Positions 52,214 to 63,880 of a stretch of 64,000 bases of DNA are shown piece by piece. The DNA is from Sternotherus odoratus (Eukaryota; Chordata; Testudines; Kinosternidae). The translations under genes were made by a program, and so were the position numbers. The DNA lies in assembly GCA_032164245.1 (NCBI GenBank), contig JAVMKO010000003.1, positions 96,526,054 through 96,590,053 on the forward strand. The letters run 5' to 3'. The notes beneath the pieces were generated by a model. The model was not told the DNA's origin. It was given only the letters and a program-made list of their open reading frames with translations, and made no database searches. The first letter of the stretch is position 1, and each line of letters begins with the position of its first letter.

Positions 52214-53133
52214 CTGAGGTGGGCAAACTACGGCCCACAGGCCACATGTGGCCCACTGGCTATTTTTATCCATCCCGCAAAGGGCCGGGGTAGCAGTGCC
52301 AGTGGCCCCATTCTCCCCGCCCAGGGGCCACGCTCTCGCGGCTCCCTGCCCAGGTGTCACGCAAGGGGCCGCGCTCCCACCCGAGGTGCCGGCAAAGTGC
52401 GGGGAGCCATGGGCCCCGCACTCCCCCGCCTGGGGTGCCAGGCCGAGCACGGGGAGCCACGAGGCCCTGCGCTCCCAGCCCAAGGAGCCGGACGGAGCGT
52501 GGGGAGAGGTGCTCCCTGCCGGAGGCCCCATGCTCCCCACCCAGGGGCCGGCCCAGCCAGGAGCCATGGGCCCAGCACCCGGCTGAGCACGGTAAGCAAG
52601 AATGGGGCGGCTTAGGTGGTGGGATCCCGGGGGTGGTGGTTAGGGTCGGAGGGGCCATTAGGGTGGGGTATGGCGTGTGTGTGGGGGTAGTCAGGGAATA
52701 AAGATTAGGGGGCATAGATAGGGTGGTGTCTTCAGGGGTGGTGGTTAGGGTGGGTGGTCTTTGGAAGTTTGCAGTCAGGGAGCAAAAGATGGGGGGCTTA
52801 AATGGGGGGGGTCCCTAGGGGTGGTGCTTAGAGTGGGTGGGTCTCAGGAGAGGGCAGTAAGGGAACAAAGTGCAGGGGGGCTTAGATAGGAGGTAGTACT
52901 CTGGGGGGGGCAGTTAGAGTGGGGCATCTCTGGAGGGGGCGATCAGGGGACAAGGAAGCGGGAGGATGGGTTGGTGATTCTGAGGGGGGCAGTCAGGAGG
53001 CGGGAAGTGGGTGAGTGTCAGGGGGCAGGGGCAGGCTCTTTGGGAATGTACGGCATCCCTACCCGGCCCTCCGCACAATTTTAAACCCCTGACCTAAGTG
53101 TGGCCCTCGGGCCAAAAAGTTTGCCCACCCCTG
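52214..53133. mobile_element. non-autonomous hAT element, 920 bp
   Basis: Left end 'ctgaggtgggcaaactacgg' and right end 'aaaaagtttgcccacccctg' are inverted hAT termini. ACCTAAAC (52206-52213) and ATCTAAAC (53134-53141) differ by one base. Inside are GC-rich degenerate blocks ('ggggagccatgggcc' type) and, further right, G-rich units around 'gtggtggttagggtgggtgg' repeated with variation at 52610-52990. The 112-149 codon frames are compositional. Confidence 0.82.
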
Positions 53134-53144
53134 ATCTAAACCAA

Positions 53145-53655
53145 TTTAAACTCCATGATGGCATGTACTTGTTTTTAAATGCATGATGATATTTCTTTGT
53201 CAGAGCCTTTAGGAGGTATTTGACAGAGATGTGTAAGTTTTCAAGACACAGATATCTTTAAAATTAAAAATACCTTTGAGCTGAAAAACTGAAACCAATG
53301 TTTCCCCTTTTCTGGGATATATTTTCACTTTCAGAACAGTCTAGCAGCAACCTGCTTCTGCTTCTGTGTTGCATCTGTCCACATTAATTCCTCATTTACT
53401 GAAAGTCTGAGAGGACAGCTATTTGTCCTGAGATTTTTCATATGACAGGAGAGAGGAAAATGGCATCAGGAGATAATGAGAGGCAAGATATGGACTTACT
53501 TGCCTGAATGTAATTCATTCCTTTAGCAGGTTTTGTCTTTCTCATTTTCCAGATACTGGTGACCTGAGGCAGAAAACATCAGCATATCTTGTCCAACAGG
53601 ATCTCCTGTAGGATTTTGCTGAAATCCACATACAGGCAGGAATTTACACAGTTCT
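53145..53655. other. no recognisable gene
   Basis: Ordinary AT-rich sequence, no repeat or frame recognised. Confidence 0.4.
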
Positions 53656-53659
53656 CTTT

Positions 53660-53790
53660 GGGCTTGTCTACACTAGCACTTTACAACGCTGCAACTTTTT
53701 TGCTCAGGGGTGTGAAAAAACACATCCCAGAGTGCTGCAAGTTTCAGCACACTGAAGTGCCAGTGTAGACTATTCTCCTCGTGGAGGTGG
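53660..53790. mobile_element. PIF/Harbinger-like MITE fragment
   Basis: Left end GGGCTTGTCTACACTAGC; then 'actttacaacgctgcaactt' mirrored by 'agtgctgcaagtttcagcac', and 'agtgccagtgtagac' mirrors the left end. The family shares its terminus with the element at 6633. The right end is altered, so it is incomplete. Confidence 0.6.
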
Positions 53791-53799
53791 GTTAAAGCA

Positions 53800-54640
53800 C
53801 ACTAGGGAACTTTATGAAGAGACTACTTGTTACAATAGCATAGGCTGTAATGAGTAATGCACATAACATACATTGTTCATTACTGTATTGTGAAAGGTGA
53901 CGTTGACCAGCAGTTCTGGCTAGTGGTCAGGAAGAGGTGGGGTCAATGGTCCCTCTTTCTTCTTCAACTGCTTCCAGTGAAGTTGGTCCTTTTTCAGTTC
54001 AGACCTCTGGCTGGGTCACATATTGTAGTTCACCCCTTTCTGGCTATACAGAAAGAAAAGTCTAATAACAGGAGAAGTCTTTTGGTGCCAGTGGGGGCTT
54101 TGGGATTTTCTCCTTAGCTCCAGGACTTGGGGTCTGGGTGAACTCTTGTGTATTTGGGATTTTTCGTAGCGGGATTCCTCACTGAGGGGTATATTTCTAT
54201 TGTTGTGCCAGCTTCTGGGGTTGATAGGGGAGGCCCAGGGCCCAATGGGAGGCAATCTAGGGCCCAATGGGAGGCAAGCAGCTGTCTACCTGGTTTATTT
54301 CTCCTTTTTTCCTCCCTGAGGGTAAATTAAAGAACTGGTGCTAAAAATGAAGTTTCAGCACATGTACATACAAAGAAAAAGCTGAAAACACAAATTTTTG
54401 TACATTTAGGTAAAACTAGAAAATTGCTAAAAAATAAACCCTGAAAAACCAACCTCCACAAAACAGAAGCTGTTCACGTTGGTTGTAAGTGAAATGTGCT
54501 AGTGGGTCTCATGTCTGAGTCACAGCAGCGTCATGTAATGTGTAAATTAACACACACAACATGTACAAAAATAATCTCCTTAGATACCTAATGTCTCAGT
54601 ATACTGGAAAAAAATATTTTGCCTATAACTGTTAGGAAGT
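53800..54640. other. no recognisable gene
   Basis: No frame with a recognisable motif. At 54238-54275 the text 'ggcccaatgggaggcaa' is repeated in tandem. Confidence 0.4.
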
Positions 54641-54654
54641 GGGTTGTGGGCAAT

Positions 54655-55010
54655 CTGGCCTAGTGGTCAGAGTGAGAGTCAGGACTAGTGGGAGTAGGAC
54701 TCATGAGCTGGGAAATGGAGCCAAAGGTCAGGACCAGAGTCAGAGGCCGAATGCCAGAGTCAGGGATAGAGCCAAGCTGGAATCAAACCTGAGGATTGGA
54801 GCCAGGGTCAGATATGAAAGGCCAGAGCCAAGGTTCAAGTCAGACTCAGAAGTTGGAGTTGGGGTCAGAGCCAGGGTGAGAGCTAGAGCTGATGATCAGG
54901 AGTGAGGCGTAAGGGCAGGAGCTGGAGGAGAGGCATGGTGGGAGTTAGGGCGAGGCAGAAGTTAAGAGCTAGAGCAAGGTTGGATGCAAATTGAGCAAGA
55001 CAGGCAAGAG
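54655..55010. repeat. degenerate purine-rich minisatellite
   Basis: Imperfect units around 'ggagccagggtcag' / 'ccagagtcaggg' recur about twenty times with spacing near 12-18 bp. Strongly diverged. Confidence 0.6.
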
Positions 55011-55014
55011 CAGG

Positions 55015-56480
55015 ATCTAGTAATATGCAGCATTAGCAGCAAGGAGTCTACGCAGTTGCTCAGACAGTCCATTCAGAGGTATCGATTTCCCCAGTTCCTA
55101 TCCCTAATCCAGCCCCGGAGCACCCAGTTAGTCGGCACCTATGAGCCCACCCAAAGTCACTTCCAGATTTAAGTTGGTGCAAACAATCAGGCAGCCGCAG
55201 GCGGTGGGAACTCTAATAGGATTTCCTGGGGGATCTGGCCTTCCAGGATTAGTGACATGCTGCTTCAGCTATCTCCCTCGGTGGTGACAATGGAGCATCA
55301 GCAGTCTATGGCCCCTTGAGGTCTAGGACCACATCCTTGGATCCTTACATGCATTATTTATTCTTTTTATTTTGTATTTGTCTTGCAGTAGCATGTAGGA
55401 GTCTTAGTCTTAGACCAGGACCCCACTGTGCTAAGTGTTGTACAAGAACACAACAAAAAGAATTCTTGCCCTGAAAAGCCTGCAGTCTCAGGAACACCAA
55501 GGGGAACACATGAATCACCTTCTTTTGTGACAAATTGTTAACACATCTTGCTCAGAAAGAGCCTGATCCAACTTCCTTTTAAGTTAATGGAAGCTGGATC
55601 AGCCCCACTCTGAGCTAGATGGCGTCCGTCCTCATGAATAGCCTATATGACATGTGACCTATTCTGCTCTATGACACAAGCAGAGAAAAGCAGCTGGCAT
55701 CTTTAAAAGCATACGACCACTTTCACGTTAAAGGTTTAATTCATTTACGTAAACCATCTGCACAAAGTGGAAAGCTTTCAGGGCTTGTTTGGTGGTTATT
55801 TGTGCCATTTACACACATACAGCCAATAAGCCTTTCTGGGAGGGTTAATGAACTGATTCTTTGCACTTTTCCCTCATTAGCCCCCACCCTAAACTAAACT
55901 GACCCGTTCAGTAACAAAGGTGGGTAAATTTTGGCGGCCAGTAGCCTCCTCTGCTACAAAGAAAGGTCATCTGCTTTTATTGATATCTTTGTTCTGTTGG
56001 CATGATTTGAACAATGTTCAAAGGACAATTTTCTAAATAAGCCTGGAATTTGGGGGTTGCTAGGCCACCATAGAACCGAGGGGTTCGTATGCATATGTTG
56101 ACATTTATTTTTTCTGTGTTTTTTCCCCTCCTTCAACTACTTAGCTATAAACAAGACTCTGTGTGCTATGCAGCACATTATGCGGCTAAAGTAGGTGGCA
56201 AGGCCCTTGATTTATGTGGCAGAACTGCACTGAATTATACAGAAGACTGAGAAGTATGCATCAGTTTAAAGGAGCAGGGCTATGCTGCAGTGATGCTTAG
56301 GAATTCTACATGGCAGCTACCTTCTCCTGCAAACATCCCCTTCTTGCCCTAATCCTTCCGCCTATCACATACCTGGCCGTTTTGCAGATCTCCTTATGCA
56401 TGGAAGAGGAGAGAGCCTTAAAAGCAGATGCATGTCCCTCCCTCCATAGCAATAATGCTCTGTAGAGGATTCTGCTCAGC
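55015..56480. other. no recognisable gene
   Basis: Nothing recognised except ordinary AT-rich DNA. Confidence 0.4.
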
Positions 56481-57248
56481 ATCAGGTTATGTCTACACAA
56501 TGTAAGACCAGGATGAGCTGGACTTGAGGGAGAGGCCCTGGGTTTAATTTAGGGCTTGAGTGTTGACACTCATGGTATGTCTACTCTGCAGTGTAGATGC
56601 AGTCCCTCTGGAATCCTGCTTTGGGAGTCCACTAAGAGTATCCCACAAACCCATGGGCTGACTTTGTGTCCTCTGGACAGCCAAGTTTGGTGGACAGTCA
56701 GTTTTTCCACACTGCACCACAAACAAATGGCTCACGTGGCCATGTATTGGAAGGGCGCTAGTAAATCTGGGATTTGGGTGATTTCACTCTGGTCTGAATA
56801 ATGCAGTGTAGATGCTGTACCCCCAGGTTGGAACGCAGGGTTCAACCGTTCCTAAACTGAGGTTAAAAATGATTATAGACACTCAAGCCCTAGGTTAACA
56901 AACCTAGGACCTGCTAACTCAAGTTCAGCTAATCCTGGACTTATTTTGCAGTGTAGATACACCATTATTTGCACCTATGTTGCAAAAACTGCTTCGTCCC
57001 TTTGGAGGCTTATCCCAATATTACCTTCAAAGGACAGGCATGACTCAGTAGGCTTTTGGAAAACAGGTTTATTGCTTAGCAAAAAGGAGCCAAAAGGGGT
57101 TAACACCCAAAAACAACTAGCTCAACTCTATACACGGTTGAGGCCGTCTTATAGTCCAGTGTGGATAAGAGAGGGGGGCTTTCAATACACTTACACGAGT
57201 GAGAACACTTAATGGCTATCACACCCTTTGTCTGGTATTAATCTATTC

Positions 57249-58312
57249 CAGTGGTCGCCAACCTTTTGGTCCTCACGGACCACTAAAGTTGCTTGGCGCG
57301 GCCCCGCGGCCCCCCCGGCTCGACTGCCCCCCCCGCGCTCGACTGGGGGGGGGGGGCGGCTCCAGCAGCGCAGCTCCCCCTCCCCCCCCCCCGCTCCAGC
57401 GGCGCGGCTCACACACACACACACACCCCGGCTCCAGCGGCGCGGCTTCCCCCCCCCCCCCCCCGGCTCCAGCAGCGCGGCTCACACACACACCCACCCC
57501 GGCTCCAACGGCGCGGCTTCCCTCCCCCCGGCTCCAGCAGCGCGGCTCACACACACACCCACCCCGGCTCCAACGGCGCGGCTTCCCTCCCCCCGGCTCC
57601 AGCAGCGCGGCTCACACACACACCCACCCCGGCTCCAGCGGCGCGGCTTCCCCCCCCCCCCCCCCCCCGGCTCCAGCAGCGCGGCTCACACACACACCCA
57701 CCCCGGCTCCAGCGGCGCGGCTCACACACACACACACACCCCGGCTCCAGCGGCGCGGCTCACACACACACACACACCCCGGCTCCAGCGGCGCGGCTCA
57801 CACACACACACACACCCCGGCTCCAGCGGCGCGGCTCACACACACACACACACCCCGGCTCCAGCGGCGCGGCTTGGCTTGGCTTGGCTCCCCCCCCCCC
57901 GCTCCAGCAGCGTGGCTCACACACACACACACCCCGGCTCCAACGGCGCGGCTTCCCTCCCCCCGGCTCCAGCAGCGCGGCTCTCACACACACACACACA
58001 CACACCCCGGCTCCAGCGGCGCGGCTCCCCCCCACACCCCCCGGCTCCAGCAGCGCGGCTCACACACACACACTCCAGCGGCGCGGCTCACACACACACA
58101 CCCCGCCCTCTCCTCCCCCGCTCACCTCCTGCCGCACTCTCCTCCCCCACTCGGCTTGCCTCGCCTCGCCTCCTGCGCCGGCTCCGCCTCCGCTCTCCTC
58201 CCCCCCCGCCTCTTACTGACCCCGCCCCTCTCCTCCGGCTACGGCTCCGCGGACCACCCAATTTTTCTCGCGGACCACCAGTGGTCCGCGGACCACCGGT
58301 TGGCGACCGCTG
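57249..58312. mobile_element. non-autonomous hAT element, 1,064 bp, filled by a minisatellite
   Basis: Left end 'cagtggtcgccaaccttttg', right end 'accggttggcgaccgctg', perfect ATCTATTC duplications at 57241-57248 and 58313-58320. Next to the right end 'gcggaccacc' occurs three times. Almost all of the centre is the tandem array described next. The 308-381 codon frames in three phases are read-through of the array and not genes. Confidence 0.9.
57355..58105. repeat. GC/CA-rich minisatellite, about 20 units
   Basis: Units of about 30-40 bp: 'ggctccagcggcgcggct' followed either by a (CA)n/(AC)n run plus 'cccc' or by a C run. 'agcagcgcgg' and 'aacggcgcgg' variants alternate in blocks, showing higher-order duplication (for example 57466-57600). 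Alternating CA/CG tracts could adopt Z-DNA; that is inference. Confidence 0.92.
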
Positions 58313-58724
58313 ATCTATTCCATTTACCTGTCTGGACTCTTTAAAGACAGGAAGTTCAGGGTACTTAGACACTGTGTTTCCTGCCTTGTGAAAAGCATAG
58401 TTGGGGCAGGGTGAAAATGAGTTTAAGATACATGCAGGGCAGGGGTTAGGAGTGCATATACAAGGAGTGAAAAATATAGTCTAAGACTGTTTTTAAAACC
58501 ATACTACACAACATTCATAATACAGTTATTTCTAAATTTAATTATTTTAACACCTATACTGCAAAGCAATAGGGCTTGAAACTTGGCTCCTGGCTTGACT
58601 CAGGCTTGGACACTGGGACCCTACCTCTGAGCCCTGGGTAAGTGTGATTTGTGTGTAGAGAGAAAGGGTTAGACGAGCCTGAGTTCAAACTTTGGGTTTT
58701 AAGTTGCAGTGTAGACAGCCTGAG

Positions 58725-59715
58725 AAAAGGTCCAGATAGGCTAGTGACCACTCTTGTCCCTGTTGCAGTGTCTGCAGTTTGGACGGATCTCCTTCTCACC
58801 TCTTCCATCCTTGGAAAGGGAGTAGCATGGAAATAAGCAAAGGAAAACTTCTCCTTTTCAGGAGATGCTGCAGAAAAAAGAAACAGGTGAATAAATCAAG
58901 AAGACAAAGGGATGGATGGAGAAGCGCAGGAGCACACACATATACATGAAAAAGAGCACCTTGTACGTGGCACAAACAGTGTTTTATGGTATTTGGCAAT
59001 TTAGAAAAAAAGTAAATTATAAAGTCTTAACTGCTATCCATGGGGCCCAGACTGCAGAATCTAGAGTAATCAGCAGCATTAATATAAAGTAAGTACTCAA
59101 AATAGGCATCCCTTTCTTTCTCAAACTTACAGCAGTTTAGGATGTCTGCCAGGCAATTACACTAAAACAAAGGTCCTTAAATTGCTTTCACTAGTCGATG
59201 TTTTTCTGTTATTCCATTGCTTAACCTCCACCCTCCCTTTTTTTTTATTATTTGGTCTCCTTTCTTTCCACTTCTGTCTCTGTCTGAAAAGCAGCATCTT
59301 CTTCCTGTTCACTCTTTCTCTCATTTTTACTCCCATCTCTGGTATGTCGTCCCTGAAAAGTTCACTCAAGTTATCCTATACTTATTTCTCTCAAGTTAGC
59401 ATAGCTTGGGTGAGAGTGGACACGCTGCAAAGTAATAATCAAGCAACTATGTCCACACTGGTACGGCACTCGCTCATGTGTACTGAGCCTTAAGACTTCT
59501 AAGGGCACACCCCCTGGTTATTTGTACTATAGTAAGCTGAGTCATTCTAAGAATTCATTCCTACTGAATCGTGGGAGAACTTTTTGGTCCGTTCTGGGCA
59601 CATGAGCAAATTATGGGAAGGCATTGGGCAATTAATGGCATTTGAGTGGAACTGTGCCTGTACCCATACTGCAGAATGGTTGTGTTAGCCATTGATGAGT
59701 TGTGCTCACTCAATC
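58725..59715. other. no recognisable gene
   Basis: No motif-bearing frame. Short T run at 59237-59247. Confidence 0.4.
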
Positions 59716-59726
59716 TTTAGCCTGTA

Positions 59727-60735
59727 CCCCGTGACAGGCCAGTCAATTTGAATGGAAAGCACCACCACACTACAGTTGAGGAGTGTCACGCTGTCTGGAG
59801 TGGCTCATGACCATGAGTGCCTACCTCAGGGCAGACAACTGAAACGGGGAGTAAGTTCTATCATTAGATTTCACCAAGCCAGTTGCAAATGTGAACTCCT
59901 GCATCACTCGAACAGTCTCACCATGGTGTGTGTCAGTCCCCTGGACTCTTCAGTCTATCTTGCCACCCAACCAAGCTAGAGTTGGTGATAAATGGTCACT
60001 TTTACTCTGGAAATCACACATGATATTCAGGTTGTCTCCAGTCGCAAGAGACCAGTCACTTACCCCAAATCAATTGGTATCCTAGCTCTTACACCAAAGA
60101 CAATGCCTGTAGACAATTCTGTAATAAACCATCTAAAGGTTTATTAACAAGGAAAAAGAAATAAGAGAATTATTTACTGGTTAAAGCAAGCAAACATACA
60201 CACAAATAACTTGCAGTGTAAATCCTAAAAATGACAGAGTTGTCGGGATCTATCAATTCAATGTGTCTCTCAGGGCTGACCCAGGAGATAGCTCCTGGGG
60301 ATCTCTGGCTTCAGTTTGGTGTCTCTGGCTTCTGGCACTGTGAGAGTTCAACAGCAATGAGAATGAACATTTTCCTGTGTCTTTGTTTAATTTCATTCAT
60401 TCATTCTCCAAGTCTGTAGGAGGAGCTTCCTTGCATGTAGCATTTCCAAGGTTCAATAGGGCCATTAACTAATCCTTTGCATTGTGATGTTCCTTGATGG
60501 CCCATCTGATTTTGATAGTTCTCTTGGAGGGGTGGAGGGGAATCACTTCCCATCTTAGTTCACAAGTTTAGAGCAAACATTTTCAAAGTAAGAAAAGCAA
60601 TTTGTAAGTTTTGCTTTATAGCATGGAATATAGACGTTATTAATAAGATTAATGTGTGCAGTAACTTACAAACGTTCTAAACACGGAGTACATTCTTATA
60701 ACACTAGTTCCTGTTTTGAGCAACACTAACACATA
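59727..60735. mobile_element. endogenous LTR-like repeat, about 1 kb
   Basis: 'accccgtgacaggccagtca', 'tctatcattagatttcacca', 'aaatcacacatgatattcag', 'aaaggtttattaacaaggaa', 'ggttaaagcaagcaaacata' and the end region 'ttttgagcaacactaacaca' follow a turtle ERV LTR type in order. No retroviral frame. Orientation and ends not settled. Confidence 0.55.
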
Positions 60736-60739
60736 AGTG

Positions 60740-63460
60740 AACTGGTCTCGTCCCCAGCTATGAGTTTGTCAGTTCTTAGCTAATGCCTGCAGCCTTGGCT
60801 AGAGCTGGCATCTGGCCTGCCAGCATCTCAAGGGGTTTTGTGTATGGGTTGGATTTGAGTTAGGAGTAATACTCAAGTTATAACTTGAGCTAATTTTGCA
60901 ATGAAGACAAGCCATCTGTCATGCACCACCTTACTCTCCGTTACTCACTTCCCATGTTTCTTGCATTTTCACATACCTTCCCCATAAGAGTCCCATCTCT
61001 TTCTCTGCTCTTCCATTGAGGACCCCATCTGTGTCTCTCCGATTTCCCTTTCCTCGAGATGCCTCTTCTATTTATTGGTTTAAGATTAGCAGCCTTCTAA
61101 TTTATTGAGGTTTTCCCTTTCCTCTCCCCTTCTCTCCCCTTAGAAGCGTTGGTGCTGGAGGTAGGTGAGGGCTGTGCTCCCCTTCCTGTGCACCTGCTCT
61201 TTCCACCCAGCTACTCTAGGCTGGGAGGAGGTTGAGCCAGCTCTTCCTCTTCCCTCTGCCTGCCGATGAACTGGCATCTTAATAAGCTGCCTTCAGTCCT
61301 CTTTGGCTGAATGTCATGAAAACAATTCTGAGAAGGTGCCCACACAGCTACAGGCTCTCCTCTCTTAGGGAGTTCATGTGACCTCTAGTATAGCAGGTAG
61401 AACTCCAGGCAGCTTTCTCCATTGCTGCACATAAGTTTGGGGTCAGCCTCCCAAAAGATGGGGAGCCCACAGTCTTTGTAGACCATGCAGGCTATCCCTG
61501 ATAAGTACACAGATATTCCACAGATGTTCTGGCTCTCTGAATGTGTGTATATAATTTACAATCATTGATGTTCCTTGGGTGGCCAGAAATGTTCTAAAAG
61601 CACCACTAGCTCACACTGAGTTCCTCTTGGTTAGACTTCATTATTGGGCTAATCAGTAATGTATTATTTCTTTGAGAATTGGGGATAGTCAAATAGCCCC
61701 AGTTCTAGTGGTGGAAAACCTTGGTGTACTATTTGTCTCCATTCTGTATCTTATGATCCATGCTAATGTGATTATTGGACATTTATTACAGTAACTTGGG
61801 AAATGTCAAGAGATTTGAAAGCGCTGATCTCTGCTTTTTATTTATTTCTTTAAGTTTGGGTGGTTGTAAGTCCTTTCTTGAGCAAATTGACCAGTTTTGA
61901 AGTGTGGTAATGGTCCAATAAGCAACAGTACTAAAGGAGCACCTTCATGCATAGCATATCTCCGCCTAGATTTTTGGTGTCAGAGCTGTTTACTGACAAA
62001 ATTAAGTTTTTATCATGGTTCGCACTGGGGTGAAATTTCTCTCTGTGCAGAGAGCCAACACAAGGCCTTTACAACAATCAAGTCCTATATAAGTGTTATT
62101 TGAAGGGTTATTGTAGCCATTACAGCTGTGGCAGTGCAAGCTAGATTGCAATTTGTCTTGCACATCCATCAGCAAAATTGTCAGTTGAGTTCTGATTATA
62201 GAATCTTTACTACAGTTGAGGGCGGGTGTATTCGGAAGAGGCACAAACAGCACTGCTTGATTTTTCAGTGCTGATTTGAATTTGAAGACCTAGCAGTTGG
62301 GAAAATTACTAGCTATCTTGAGGCTGAGCACAGTTGATCTGTATGGATATTGAGGTAATGTGGAACCCCATTATATTCGTAGTCATTTCTTAGATTGCAA
62401 CCCAAATCATGCAAAACATTGTGGGCTGTTGTCGTCTTACTGTTATTGAAAGCTACATCAGCACATTCCTACTACTGACATTTTATGTAGCCTAGACATT
62501 GGCTCCTTTGTAAAGTTTCCTAGCAAACCAAAGATTTATTTTTATTTATTTATTTTTCATTTTATCTTTATTTTTTATTAATGTACCTAACACAGTGTCC
62601 CTGAGTACATCTCCACTATTATGTATATATCTATCTGAGCAGAAGGGTTTACCCACAGACGAGGAAGACAAAATTGTGTGGGATGGGGAAGTGTAAATGT
62701 TTAGTCTTCCAGTACATTCTCCTCTCTGACCTTCTCCAATAATTCCATTGCCACAATCACATTCCAAAATAAGATGATGCTTGCCAAATAAACGAGGGTC
62801 TCCAGGAACACACTGATTCAAGGTTCTCATGTAGCTGGTGTTGGATGGGAATGTGGATTTTAAAGAAATTGTTTGCCTCTGCTGTCTCCTCTCACCTTTT
62901 GTTTTGCTTTCATGTTATCAGCTAGTGGTCCATCCCCCTGCAGTGCTCTAAGATCTGGTTTCAAATAGTATTTTGTCTTTTTGATAGTACTTTTAAAAAT
63001 GAGACTCGGAAAACGATCCAGGGAGCTCTGCTGCATTCCGCTCACACCCCCTCCAGCAATTTTTTTCTATACTTTTTCGGGCAATAATCTGAAGAGTTTT
63101 GAAGGCTCCTTTCTTCTTGAAACTTTTAGCAAGAATATATCTGACCGCTAAAGTACTTTTCAGTCAGGAGGTTAATTTAGAGTGTATAAGACTTGATGTT
63201 CATTTACACTAAGGCCCTTTTGCACTTCACTTAAATTGGGAGTAAATGTAGAGTTTGTAAAGTGATCTTACTTTATCCTACTGTAAGGCCCCCTTTTTCT
63301 GTGAAAATGGAGTAAAAAGACTGTAGTGTAAATGAGAATCAGGTCCATCGATTTTATTTTTTATTTTAATCTTCCTCAGAATTCTATGGAATTTTAATTT
63401 GGTTTTTGTGATATGGGGGAAATGTTTGGCCCTTGAAATTTGCACTCAAGGAGACACCAG
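60740..63460. other. no recognised gene; simple repeat
   Basis: A T/A-rich (TTTA)n-like tract lies at 62533-62580. At about 63200-63345 'catttacactaaggccctttt' (minus the last base) is partly mirrored by 'tgtagtgtaaatgag', a small foldback. Other frames lack motifs. Confidence 0.4.
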
Positions 63461-63478
63461 CTCTGCACAACTACTTAG

Positions 63479-63880
63479 GGTTGCCAACATTCTACTTGCA
63501 CAAAACCGAACACCCTTGCCCCACCCAGCCTGCTCCTCCTCAAAGGACCCACCGATGCCCTGCCCCTTCTCAAAGGCATGGCCCCCTGCTTACTCCATCC
63601 CCCCTCCCTCTGTCACTTTCTGTTTCCACTGTCACACGCTCATTTTCATTGGGCTGGCTCAGGGAGCTGGGATGTTGGAGGGGGTGAGCATTCCAGCTGG
63701 GGGTGTGGGATCTGGGGTGGGGACAGAGATGAGGCGTTTGGGGTACAGGAGGGGACTCTGGGCTGGGGAGTGGCGCTGTGGGGATCAGAGTATGGGAGGC
63801 GACTCCGGGCTGAGGCGGAGGTTGAGGTGTGGGAGGAGATACGGGCTTTGCGCTGGGAGTCCGGGGTGGAGCTGGAAATC
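63479..63880. mobile_element. fragment of the TAGGGTTGCCA-type hAT-like element
   Basis: Starts 'gggttgccaacattctactt', like the left end of the element at 20699; then C-rich text and, after 63670, G-rich text with 'ggtgtgggatctggggtggg'. The right end is missing because the CR1 tail follows. Frames of 78-161 codons are compositional. Confidence 0.5.

Larger units (their letters stand above)
56978..58552. mobile_element. solo LTR (about 503 bp without its insert), interrupted by a hAT element
   Basis: Starts TGTTGCAAAAACTG and ends 'ttattttaaca', with CCTA on both sides (56974-56977 and 58553-58556), a 4-bp duplication typical of some LTR elements. The body matches the LTR at 2595-3115 in order ('ccctttggaggcttatccca', 'tcaaaggacaggcatga', 'aaacaggtttattgc', 'ggggttaacaccc'). 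The hAT element at 57249-58312 interrupts it. Solo, no coding region. Confidence 0.65.
56486..58722. mobile_element. MITE-like repeats with 'gcagtgtaga' motifs, split by an LTR
   Basis: 'atgtctacacaatgtaagac' at the left, 'ggtatgtctactctgcagtg' at 56573, 'atgcagtgtagatgctgtac' at 56802, 'ttgcagtgtagatacacc' at 56946 and 'gttgcagtgtagacagcctg' at 58707 show several inverted and direct copies of one terminus. Left and right pieces are one or two old elements. The LTR of 56978-58552 sits inside. Confidence 0.45.

Noticed and set aside
52208..52715. 112-149 codon frames
   Set aside because: Inside a hAT element with defined ends and target duplication; open on both strands.
57355..58105. CRISPR-like array
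   Set aside because: Units are directly adjacent variants without unique spacers, and the sequence is vertebrate.
57199..58344. Proline/histidine/threonine-rich proteins of up to 381 aa
   Set aside because: They are open in three phases at once because the GC/CA minisatellite lacks stop codons; they start and end with the hAT element's array.
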